DNA from: Sclerotinia nivalis
Lineage: Eukaryota; Ascomycota; Leotiomycetes; Helotiales; Sclerotiniaceae
Direction: 5' to 3'
Assembly (NCBI GenBank): GCA_029531795.1
Contig: JAPEIS010000009.1
Location: 558,001 to 622,000, forward strand
DNA length: 64,000 nucleotides
Shown here in pieces: positions 1-9,628 of the stretch. The translations under genes and the position numbers were made by a program. The notes beneath the pieces were generated by a model that was given only the letters and a program-made list of their open reading frames with translations, was not told where the DNA came from and did no database searches. Numbering within the stretch: position 1 is the first letter of the stretch; each line of letters begins with the position of its first letter.

Positions 1-23
1 CACATAGCTAATACACGCCCCAG

Positions 24-446
24 CAAGCCATGATCACCTTCCTTGATCCCAACAAAAGCACAACCACCATTACCAAAGATGAACTTCCCCACTGTCCCAA
101 GTGCACCACTGCTCTCCTACGTCCAGATATCGTCTGGTTTGGCGAGGCGCTCCCGGATGATACTCTAGATGAGGTAGACCGATGGATCGATAAAGCACCT
201 GTTGATCTTATATTAGTCATTGGGACGACGGCAAAAGTCTACCCGGCGGCGGGATATGTAGATGTGGCTCGTAATGCTGGTGCGAGAGTTGCAGTGATTA
301 ATATGGACGCGGACGGATTGGGTAGTGCGGGTGGATTGGGAAAGGATGATTGGTTGTTTTTGGGAGATGCGGGGGCGATTTTGGATGAAATTCTGAGTCC
401 CTCAAGTGATGAAGAAGTGAAGGGAGAGGAGGCTTCGAAGGTGTAG
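24..446 (+). CDS. Class III sirtuin (SIRT5-like NAD-dependent deacylase), 3' exon only
   Basis: This is the C-terminal exon of a Sir2-family NAD-dependent protein deacylase; the rest lies outside the window. A 3' splice site is visible at 23 (branch-like GCTAAT at 7-12, then CAG) and the frame runs from 24 to TAG at 444-446. The CPKC pair is half of the sirtuin Cys4 zinc site. LRPDIVWFGE, the VIGTTAKVYPAAGY segment and VINMD are the C-terminal Rossmann motifs of the class III (SIRT5/CobB) branch, which removes acyl groups such as succinyl from lysines. The catalytic His and the NAD-binding GAGxS motif would be in the missing upstream exons. The last 15 or so residues are acidic and not conserved. 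Family assignment is firm; substrate is inferred. Confidence 0.88.
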   Translation, partial: QAMITFLDPNKSTTTITKDELPHCPKCTTALLRPDIVWFGEALPDDTLDEVDRWIDKAPVDLILVIGTTAKVYPAAGYVDVARNAGARVAVINMDADGLGSAGGLGKDDWLFLGDAGAILDEILSPSSDEEVKGEEASKV

Positions 447-1349
447 AAGGCGTGGAATAATCAGATTGAGTAGGAGGTAATTGAGGTTCATCCATATCGG
501 GGTTGACAGGCATGGCCTTCTAACAGGTAACAAAGAGTGGGTGTGTTACCTTTGAAATCCAATTTCTTAAGTCCTTGGGGACTTTAAAAGTTTCGAGCCT
601 TCACATCGAGAAGAAATCATGTCTTCGTTTATTGTCTCACAAAATTATTGAAATATACACATGCACATGCACGTGCTGAGAACTTCCCTCATATTTCAAA
701 CAGTGACTCTGGATCCTATTATCCATAATACACACTCAAGCCGCAGATATAGAAGTTTCAACTATTCCATAAACATCCCATTTCCTCTCCTCGAAATCGA
801 CAAGTTCCCCTCCCTTTCGAACGCACGGGAAAATTGTGAAGGTAGTTTTACAAGATAGCATTTGCGCGCAATGCATACAAATTTCGATATATCATAGTCG
901 TTGGTGCTAAGTCCAGGAACATTTTGCTTCTTTTTTGTATGTTGTATATTGTTTTGCCCAGCAGGGGAAAGATAATTCAGATTTAGATTTCAGGGCTTCT
1001 GTCAGTTATGGATGTCTTGCCTTGGTATTATAGTGAGATTACTTTGGTATAGTGGCATTCTTACATGCTATGACATTGATGAATGGCAAATATCCTCTTA
1101 CTATTCCGCAAACTTTAACGTCTGCTCATTCGCTTCATATCATTTAGAAGAGTGAAACAGTGGGGAATATAATGGAGAACGATTTTAGATGAATTGAATG
1201 TAAGCTTAGCTTTTATTGTGAAGTGGAGAGTTATTATTGTTTATCTTTCTATTACAATTCCGGTGTCAATGTGGGTAGCGTGTACGATTTTGCAATGACA
1301 CAACCACCCATCCTCATCCATCATTTCCCAGCACCACAATCACCCATCC
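447..1349. other. Intergenic, convergent 3' flanks
   Basis: This stretch separates the ends of the sirtuin gene (+) and the rvt gene (-). It holds only short unsupported reading frames. I see no repeat, RNA gene or clear regulatory element. Confidence 0.5.
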
Positions 1350-4073
1350 TCATCCCTGCCATTTAAACCTACTCTCCCTAAACATCCCCACCATTCCCGT
1401 AGGAAGCAATCCCTTCTCCACAACATTCAAGCCCCCAAACCTCTCCTCCATATCCGATCCATACAACTGCACAATCCACTTCTGATATTTCGACATTTCC
1501 TCCCGATGTCTCTTTCTCGTGTCAGACACTTCTCTCCCCACCGTAACATCAACCTGACACTCCTCCGGCTCAGACTTCAACACATCATACGCAGCATGCA
1601 AAGGGCTCGACGTGCGTTCTCTATACTTTGTATATTCTTCAAACGACGGAAAGCCGACGCTTTCAAGAGCGGGATCGTGTTTAACTTCACTACGTGTATG
1701 TGTAGAATCACCATTCTCGTGTACCCTTTTCGCCCTTTCGTAATCAGCTCGCTCTTTCAGGAAAAATATATCCATGGCTTCATCTGGATTTTTCATGACC
1801 TGGTCGCGGATGAGATAGAGCGGTACGAAAGGAGATTTGAGATCGAGACCTCCCATGGACATGGGGAAATAGAGGTAACCCTCTGGGATATTTTCGACGC
1901 CGAAGCGAGATTGCAGCATGGATTTGAGAGTGGAGGTGACGGAACCACCGGTTTCGGAAAAGAGTTGGGTTTGGATTCGTGAAAAGGTGGCGAGCATATC
2001 GTCGACGTGGGCGAGTCCGAAACAGTGGGCTGGTCGCCCGAAATTCGTGGAGAAGAATCGGGAACCGTAGATGTTCCAGGCTTGAATCCAATCGAATATG
2101 GATTTGCAGGCTTTCAATTGAAGACTTAGTTCCTTGATGTGATTGTCGACTAGCTCTTGATCAATCAAAAATCGTCCGGTGAGAGGATCTAAATACAGAA
2201 AGTTCCAACGAACGAGTCCTTGCGGTAGCGACGAAGGGGGTGGGGTGATGATGGTAGGATGGCGAGTTACGGTGCAGGAACCCGTCTTATCGGCGTTGAA
2301 GGAGAGCCCCATGAGAGAGGCAAATTCTTGCATAACCTGCCAGCCAGATACGCAAACGGAAGAGCTGCCCCAGAACCATATATCGTCATGGAGACGGTAT
2401 AGACGCGCGCCATTGGTTCTATTGTTCATAGCAAAGTCAAGACAGAAGAGGACCGTTTCGCCGAGCATGTCACTTAGTGGGCCACTGATTGGAGTCCCGC
2501 GTTTGCGGATGCGAATAGGAGCGGATGGTCCATCTGAGGGGAAGACCATGGGTGCTTCGAGAGCGCGGCGGAAAAATGATATCCATCTGGTGGAAACTCC
2601 GAAATGGGATAGCACGGAGAACATACTCGTGTGAGGGAGAGAAGGACCAAACCAGGTGAAATCGGAACGGACGACAGTCACGGGGTTGTCGAAACGAGTT
2701 TGCATGATGATTTCGGTGGCCAGAGTGTGGAGCACTGATTGAGTGATCTGTGTAGGGGATCTACGTGTATCGTTTGCATTTTCTGTGTCGTCGTCGGAGT
2801 AGCCGCCTCGTTGTTCTTCCGGGGAATCTTGGAGCTGCTCGAGGAAGATATCAGAATTGAAGTGTTGTTCCCTGGTAGCTTCGACGTTTCCAAGACGGTC
2901 GTGAAACTGGCCAAGGAAGTACTCGCGCTTGAGTTTATCTGCTTTTGGAACTTGTGGAGATGAGCTGGCCCAGACATTGGAGGAGTTTTTGAACCTGGTA
3001 AGCGTTTCATTGAAAAAAACGGACCATTTTACGCCAATGTAACGGAGGAGAATGGTTTGTAGAAGATCTTCGTCGTGGTAAAAACGGTAGCGGCCGTTGA
3101 TTTGGCGCCGTTGTTCGACAGGTGTACCTTCCGAGGCCCATTTCCACTTGTCGAGTGAAGACATACGCATATTTAGGACGTCGGCGACTTCAGCGAGGAC
3201 GATCTTTTTGCTTCGAAAGTCCTTGAGAATGGCGCGTTTTTCGTCGGTAAGAAGATCGCTACGGAGGAGGCCGTTGATCACCCATTGTAGGGAGTCCTCG
3301 TCGAAGTGCGTTTGATTTTCCATTTCTTTTTCGAAGACTCTGGTCTGGTGTCGCAGGTCATGCCAAGCTTTTTTGATGTCATCCGTCGAGGTGAAGAGCT
3401 TGGTGAGGTATGACTCAATGGCAGCGGGATCAGTTTCTAGAGGCTTGAAGACATAGTCTTCCCACTTCTGTCGCTGCTCATGCATCTCTTTTCGACCGAC
3501 GCTCTCATAGCCGTTATCAGATGCGGCATTATCTTCTGAAGCTGAGAGCCACTCATTGACAAGTCGACCATACAACGAGGCATATTCATACTTCAATGAA
3601 TGAATGTCGAGCTCCTTCTCGAGCTTTTCTTGCCAATCCTTGAGAAGGTCTTCCGAAACCGATGGGTCATGTCGAGCTTGTTGAAGAAAAATACGGATGT
3701 TGTACAAAGAGATAGATCTTTTATCTTTGAGCTTGCCCATAGAAGCAAGCTCCTCAATGCGATCCAGTAAGATGCGGAGTTTCTCGCTTTGCTTGGGCTC
3801 ATTCGAGACGGCTTGGAGAAGATCTGCCTTACCTTTCTCGAATGCGGATCTCTGGCTTGAAATCTCTTCGAGTTTAATGGAGGTGATGGAGGAGAGGGTG
3901 TGGGAAAGAACATCAGTGGACGCCATCTTTGACTTCTGTTGTGGTGCAGATGAAACGTGTTTCTGTATTTTGCTAGAAGAAGAGGCGCTTCGATAACGAG
4001 TGTAGGTGCAGATGATGAATTTTCTGGAGGGAATGGAGCGAGATTGGAAGGGAAGAGAGCGGATGAGTGCCAT
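1350..4073 (-). CDS. rvt: rvt: domesticated reverse-transcriptase-related gene
   Basis: A single 907-codon exon. Residues 50-250 are helical and charged (coiled-coil-like). The polymerase palm follows: a motif-A-like SDFTWFGPS near 470, motif B' RGTPISGPLSDMLGE at 525-539, motif C LHDDIWFWG with the Asp pair at 563-564, and motif D MGLSFNADKTG at 589-599. Length, coiled-coil N-terminus and HDD motif match the rvt family, single-copy RT-related cellular genes of fungi that are not part of a retroelement. There are no endonuclease, RNase H or gag-like domains and no flanking repeats, which supports domestication. The first 49 residues are rich in Arg and Ser and resemble a mitochondrial presequence. 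A second Met at codon 50 (3926) begins the family-like part, so two starts are possible. The cellular role is unknown. Confidence 0.9.
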   Translation of the reverse strand: MALIRSLPFQSRSIPSRKFIICTYTRYRSASSSSKIQKHVSSAPQQKSKMASTDVLSHTLSSITSIKLEEISSQRSAFEKGKADLLQAVSNEPKQSEKLRILLDRIEELASMGKLKDKRSISLYNIRIFLQQARHDPSVSEDLLKDWQEKLEKELDIHSLKYEYASLYGRLVNEWLSASEDNAASDNGYESVGRKEMHEQRQKWEDYVFKPLETDPAAIESYLTKLFTSTDDIKKAWHDLRHQTRVFEKEMENQTHFDEDSLQWVINGLLRSDLLTDEKRAILKDFRSKKIVLAEVADVLNMRMSSLDKWKWASEGTPVEQRRQINGRYRFYHDEDLLQTILLRYIGVKWSVFFNETLTRFKNSSNVWASSSPQVPKADKLKREYFLGQFHDRLGNVEATREQHFNSDIFLEQLQDSPEEQRGGYSDDDTENANDTRRSPTQITQSVLHTLATEIIMQTRFDNPVTVVRSDFTWFGPSLPHTSMFSVLSHFGVSTRWISFFRRALEAPMVFPSDGPSAPIRIRKRGTPISGPLSDMLGETVLFCLDFAMNNRTNGARLYRLHDDIWFWGSSSVCVSGWQVMQEFASLMGLSFNADKTGSCTVTRHPTIITPPPSSLPQGLVRWNFLYLDPLTGRFLIDQELVDNHIKELSLQLKACKSIFDWIQAWNIYGSRFFSTNFGRPAHCFGLAHVDDMLATFSRIQTQLFSETGGSVTSTLKSMLQSRFGVENIPEGYLYFPMSMGGLDLKSPFVPLYLIRDQVMKNPDEAMDIFFLKERADYERAKRVHENGDSTHTRSEVKHDPALESVGFPSFEEYTKYRERTSSPLHAAYDVLKSEPEECQVDVTVGREVSDTRKRHREEMSKYQKWIVQLYGSDMEERFGGLNVVEKGLLPTGMVGMFRESRFKWQG

Positions 4074-5211
4074 GTTTATATGCTGAAGGGGTGAAGGAAC
4101 TTCAACACAAGATGGATGCAGACAAGGGTATGATCAAACCATGATGACAATGATAAATGATAAACAAGTGTAATAATCCCAAAGAAAGCTTACTCTCGTT
4201 TCTGAAAGCGGTCTGGTATGGCCGAGAAACGAAGTGAAAGCGAAAGAATCAATACGTGTAGTACTGAAGGAAGTATGCTAGTCCTAATTCTTCTTAGTCT
4301 TTTTGATCGAACATGGAATTTCTTAAGATGCACCTGCAGCGCTGGAACAATGAAGGCATTGACAAAAGAACTAAGTATGTATCAAGTGAATTCACGCATC
4401 AAAGATTGATAATGGTGTAGAAAGGCTCTTGTCCCTATGAGTCAACGGCAAACCATTTCTAGAACGGGGAGCAAAGCGGCCAGAAATTCCGGAGGGCCTC
4501 CAAGGAGCTTTCAGGCAAGACTCCACCAACAACAGTGGGAAACTAGAAAGAAGCTTCATGATACCTTTGACATGCATGTAAAAGAAGAGACCAATTACTT
4601 CCAGCAATGGCGAGGTTGAGATTAAATTAATGGAGCAAAAGTATTTAATATTTACTAGTCCAAAAAAGGTTAGTGCGGGGTACTAGAGTGGCTTTACGGA
4701 GGTATATGGAGTAAGTTATGTCGCACCGCCGTTTTCTGCCGGCAGAACAAATTCTCGATTCTCATTTATATATAGGTATATATTAATATAATATAAACTT
4801 CCCATTAGCTTTGATAATTGCTTTTATTTGAACTAGTATATTCTTAATCAATTCGTGTAATAATCCCGGAGTAACTACAGTATCCCAAGCAGCCCGAAAC
4901 ATGAAGATATTCATCCTCGCGTTATCCCTGCATAAAAGGCGGTGAGACGTAACTTATTCCATATTCCTCCGCACTTGTTTTCGAGCCACGATTTTCTTCT
5001 CAAAGGCCCTTCTTCTGTTCCTGCTCCAATCCTTAACCTCTTGCTACCATGCATCTCTTTTGGTCATGTATCAAAATGGCATTGAGTTCTATATACAATG
5101 AATTCTACAGGCAATGAATTCTTTGTGGATTTTAAAGGCTAGATGCCTTCTTTCTGGAATAGATATTATCGTTGGACCTTGACTCCTTCTGCTGTCCATA
5201 CCCTTCAACCT
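4074..5211. other. Intergenic, AT-rich
   Basis: This is the 5' side of rvt running into the decayed HET gene. Short open frames at 4218-4619 have no recognisable content. An AT-rich patch lies at about 4740-4870. No feature can be supported. Confidence 0.4.
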
Positions 5212-6424
5212 ATGAACCCCATGGCCAGCGCCCGATTACACGATTCAGTGCTTAGCATTCTTCCTGGGGAAACATGATGAGGCTCTAGTGTGTACATTCG
5301 AATGTGTCTCTCTGATAGATAAGCCTGATTCTACTGCAATTTCCTACACATGGGCGATGTTTCTATGATGAGAGATATTTCGCCGGTTAAGCAATATCCC
5401 ATGATTGTTCAAAGATATACCATCGAATTCCATCACTAAGTATCAGCGGAGCGTCTGTGAAGATCGGTAAGAATCTCATAGATGCCCTCAAGTATTTTCG
5501 ATATAGGATGGCAGTCAAAACGATCCAGCGGAAATATATCCCCACAGAGGCCTCATTTTACATCAGAAACTCGTCTTTGGGCAGATGCCTTGTGTAGTCA
5601 ACAAGGTGTCTTAGATGCACCAAATCTATAAGAATGCTTCTCGCATGTTAGTTTGGCCAGCGGTTCCTCTTTTGACGGCCGACGGGAGCCTGCTGAATTT
5701 ATTGACAGCTTCAACAATAATCACTGGAATACGGCCCAATTGCTTTTAAGACCACATAATACAGAATTATTGCCGTGCTTCAAACCCGCGAATTCGATAG
5801 ATGCTGGGAAGCGCCGAAACGATCCACAAATCACCTGTGGAACAGACTGTGGATTGTACAAAAAGTTCTAAGTAAATTGGAAACTTGGATTCACATTGGG
5901 GAAGAATTTGCTCCACCCCTGCCCCTTCTCACTCTTGGTCTAGCCATCCGGTATGCAAACGACAGCGAGATTGAAACTCTTCCACCGTATACAGCGTATA
6001 TAGCAGAATATGTTAGGATTCTTGCTGATATACTCCTACTAGCTGGCGAATTACAACTTTGGGATCAAGCAGTTAAACGTATACAACTCTCCGACCTCCT
6101 ACAGGCATTTCGAAAGTTTGAATGCAGAGATCCGCGCGACAATTCTATAGATTAGCAGGACTATCCACACAATATCAAAATAAATTAGCAATCGACTACT
6201 CAAAAGACACACCTGAAGTATACAAAGATGTCGCGAGGTCAGTCATCGTAACAACACAAAGGCTTGAAATTACTTGTACAGATGAGAAGACAGAATGTGA
6301 GTGTCAGCAAGGCTCGCACAAGAAATCGTTTTCTCTACCAACATGGGTATCGAATTGGCCTGCATGCCGGCAGGCACCGGGCTCCGTCCTACTCCGTACA
6401 CCTCGATGGTGCCAAGAGGGATAA
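5212..6424 (+). pseudogene. HET-domain (heterokaryon incompatibility) gene relic
   Basis: All three forward frames carry successive pieces of one HET-domain protein. The pieces are: SVLSILPGE after an ATG at 5212; PDSTAISYTW near 5325-5355, where a missing base breaks the conserved YTWGD; RLWADALC at 5572-5595 in another frame; IYKNASRMLVW at 5624-5656; RLWIVQKV near 5840; DPRDNSID (normally DPRDKIYALAGL) near 6135, where the frame shifts into YRLAGLS; then QNKLAIDYSKDTPEVYKDV and LPTWVSNW to a stop at 6424. The order and spacing are those of a normal HET protein. At least four frame breaks and several stops (TGA at 5275, TAG at 5596, TAA at 5870) make it non-functional. HET proteins trigger death on fusion of unlike hyphae; this copy can no longer do so. 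Confidence 0.85.
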
Positions 6425-7325
6425 ATACTCAAACGACAAATGAAAATCTTCGACATTAAAAACAGGAAGCAACGGGGTTGGATGAAATGGTGTAAAATTA
6501 TCATAAAATGTGGCGGAATATATCAGTTTATGGGTCTTTTATTTATTCTGGGGGTAGTCTCGGGAGTCGGAAGATGTCCGGCTTTGAGAGGAAGTTCGGA
6601 TATCATATCGGATAAATACCGGGAACTTCATGGGATTTGAAAAAAATTAACTGTGCCATTATGCAGTAACTTTTCAATCGAAGTCAGAATAGTCATGTTG
6701 AAGTTTCGAAAGAAAAGGATAAAGAGACTCTAATTCAGAGCAAAAGGGCAAGGGCAAGACCTCGACAAGTTTCTGTTGTTCTAGAACAATCAATTAAGAG
6801 TAATCAATTGATGCAATTGCCGAGCTTACTCCCCTCCCCGTAAAACCCGCAACATCCACCCCCCACTTTCTCCTCAAATTACTAACAAATACCAGCAATT
6901 CTGCATGCACACGATTACCCAGCTTCAAAACGAGATCCCATTTGATGACCGACCGGCTCCAAAAAACAATCATACAAAAGGAAAAACTTGTGACAAGGAT
7001 GAGATATGATGTATTGCTGATTAAGAGCTATCTTAGCTTCCCTAAAATAACATGGGAGCTGCGGAAGCATCTGATTGTATCTCATTCACCAGCCATGTTT
7101 ATTTACTCAGATATAACTAGACCCAGTATTTTGCTTGCCAGTGAATGTATGCAAGAGAATATTTACCAAATCAATCATTATGAATTCGTTTCAATAGTGA
7201 ATTAAAATACTTAAGCTTCTCAACGATACCTCGACGTAATCGCAACTCCAATCCCATTTCTCGCAAACAGACCATTGATTGATTGTCTTCAATCCGCAAG
7301 AACAACCATCCATATTCATCCCACA
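6425..7325. other. Intergenic / promoter of the MFS gene
   Basis: AT-rich sequence upstream of the MFS transporter. It holds a 66-codon and an 87-codon frame with no recognisable content. I see no repeat or RNA gene. Confidence 0.4.
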
Positions 7326-9628
7326 ATGTCTGATCCAATAGAAGAGGACGAGAAACTCCCAATCTCAGCTTCAGAAGACTCGAATACTACAACTGAACAT
7401 GGCATGGACTTTGTGCCGATCAAAGCTACACCTACAGATATACCTATCTCGAGAATGAATACGAAGGGTAGTCGGACCAATTCGCTGGCACGAACGCGCT
7501 CATCGAATGGCTTCGGTTGTGATGATCCGGATAATACTTGGGATGGTAGTGCAGGTGGAATTGGAGGACAAGAAGCCGATGCGAAAGACCCATTCGAGGT
7601 TCGATTTGACGGTGGCGATAGTGATCCAATGTGTCCAAGAAGCATGGCTCATGGAAGAAAGTGGCTGGTAGTTATCATCGTCAGTGAGAGTTCATTCTGT
7701 GTGTAGGTTCATCCAATATTTTATAATGTTCTCCCAAAATTATTCCTCTGCGGTGGGCACTTTCGGTAGGATTCATACGCTGTTTTCTGTCGATGTCAAA
7801 ATTCACTTTTCTGGTATCAAGAAGAACACATAGGGCTGAGTTAAAAAAAACTGGAATGTCAAGGATGCTAATCTGACTTGCATATTAATTAGTACCTGTG
7901 CGTCATCGATGTATACCAGTACATATGCTCAGCTAGAGAAGGAATTCAATTGCTCAAGAGAAGTTGCAACCCTCGGACTTTCCATGTTTATCCTTGGACT
8001 TGGTCTTGGACCTATGTTGCTAGGACCTCTTTCGTAAGCATACCTTGAGACATTCCTGCATCAATTCACTCACATGAAATAGTGAATTCTATGGTCGTCG
8101 TCCAATTTATATTTGCTCCTTCACTTTCTTCCTAATATGGCTTATTCCTTCAGCAGTGGCGCAAAACATAGAGACGATGATAATAGCGAGATTCTTCTGT
8201 GGTCTTTCCGGAAGCGCCTTTCTCTCCGTTGCGGGAGGCACTGTGGGAGACTTATTCAATCGTGAACAACTTCAAGCCCCTATGCTAATCTATACAGCAT
8301 CGCCATTCATAGGTCCATCGTTTGGTCCATTTATTTCTGGATTCATCAATCAATTTACGACTTGGCGTTGGACTTTCTACGTTCTAATTATCTGGTCAGC
8401 CTGCAACTTAAGTTTGATTTTTTCCCTCGTCCCAGAAACTTACCACCCAGTCGTCTTGAAAGCTAAAGCTCGCAAAGTCCGAAAAGAGACTGGTGATGAC
8501 CGCTTGTATGCACCCAATGAAAAGCTCAATAAGTCAATTCCAAAGACTATTGGCTACTCGCTACTCAGGCCAGGCCAGTTATTAATATTTGAGCCAATGT
8601 GTCTTAACCTTTGCGTATTCTCAGCTATCTTGCTCGGTATTCTCTACCTATTCTTTGGGGCTTTCCCCCTCGTTTTCGAGGGTAATCACGGATTCCAACA
8701 ATACCAAGTTGGATTGTCGTTCCTAGGGCTGTTCATAGGCATGCTGCTTGGAGCGGCAACTGACCCCTTCTGGCAGAAGAACTATGCAAGACTCATCAAA
8801 CAGAGAGAACAAATGACAGGAGAGGTCGGTGGATCCGAACCTGAATATCGCCTGCCTCCTGCTATCCTTGGAGCCTGTCTCGTTCCTATCGGTCTGTTTT
8901 TCTTTGCATGGACGACATATTCATCGGTTCACTGGGTTCTCCCTATTATTGGATCAGGGATTTTCGCAATGGGGTAAGTCTTGAAATTTCTTCACTGTGA
9001 GTGATAAACCTCGTGTCTCAGGAGGTTTCCTGTTAGGTCCCCGAACCGTGTACGTTCCATCGCCGAAGTGGCGTGGGCGGGTCTTGTGTTTCGTTCCTGC
9101 ATGTAGTTGATCTTGTCATCTGTTTTTGCATATCTGGCCTTCTTTGGGAAATGTGAAGCTTGATTTTCATTCTCTTTCATGCCAGAGTCGTCGATGGACT
9201 CGATGAATGTCTCACATGACACGCATTTCATGTGGCACCAAAGTACTTTCGAAGTAGCTAACCGACTGGGATTCATGCAGAACCCTTCTTGTCTTTACTG
9301 GCATCTTCACATTCCTAGTCGATGCATATCCACTCTATGCAGCCAGCTCCTTAGCAGCAAATAGTTTCATGAGAAGTAGTTTCGGAGGTAAGTCCCCAAA
9401 CCTGAAATCCCCTGAGAAGTCACCTATGCACTCGAGGAGAATAAATGCTGAGGCTGAAGCTGGGTAGCCATCTTTCCGCTGTTTGGTATCCAAATGTATC
9501 ACAAGCTCGGCGATCAATGGGCAACGAGTCTTTTGGCGTTTTTGACGGTTGTCATGACGCCCTTCCCTTACATCTTCTTCAAATACGGGAAGAGGATCAG
9601 GGGCCATAGTCGTTTTGCTACCGCGTGA
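7326..9628 (+). CDS. MFS drug:H+ antiporter, DHA1 (polyamine/multidrug) type
   Basis: A plasma-membrane exporter of the 12-helix DHA1 class, the group of yeast Tpo/Flu1/Qdr pumps. Five exons: 7326-7702, 7893-8033, 8083-8973, 9281-9387 and 9468-9628, giving 558 aa. An acidic cytoplasmic N-terminus of about 100 residues leads to the class-typical DPFEVRFDGGDSDPMCP segment and the first helix. CASSMYTST, the motif-A-like LSEFYGRRPIYI at the exon 2/3 join, GTVGDLF and LVPETYHPVVL follow. The last exons encode FLVDAYPLYAASSLAANS and FGAIFPLFGIQMY, standard for helices 10-11. The joins restore these motifs exactly, which fixes the introns. Intron 3 (307 nt) is long for this genome but has a branch site, AGCTAAC, at 9256-9262. 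Substrate cannot be read from sequence. Confidence 0.93.
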
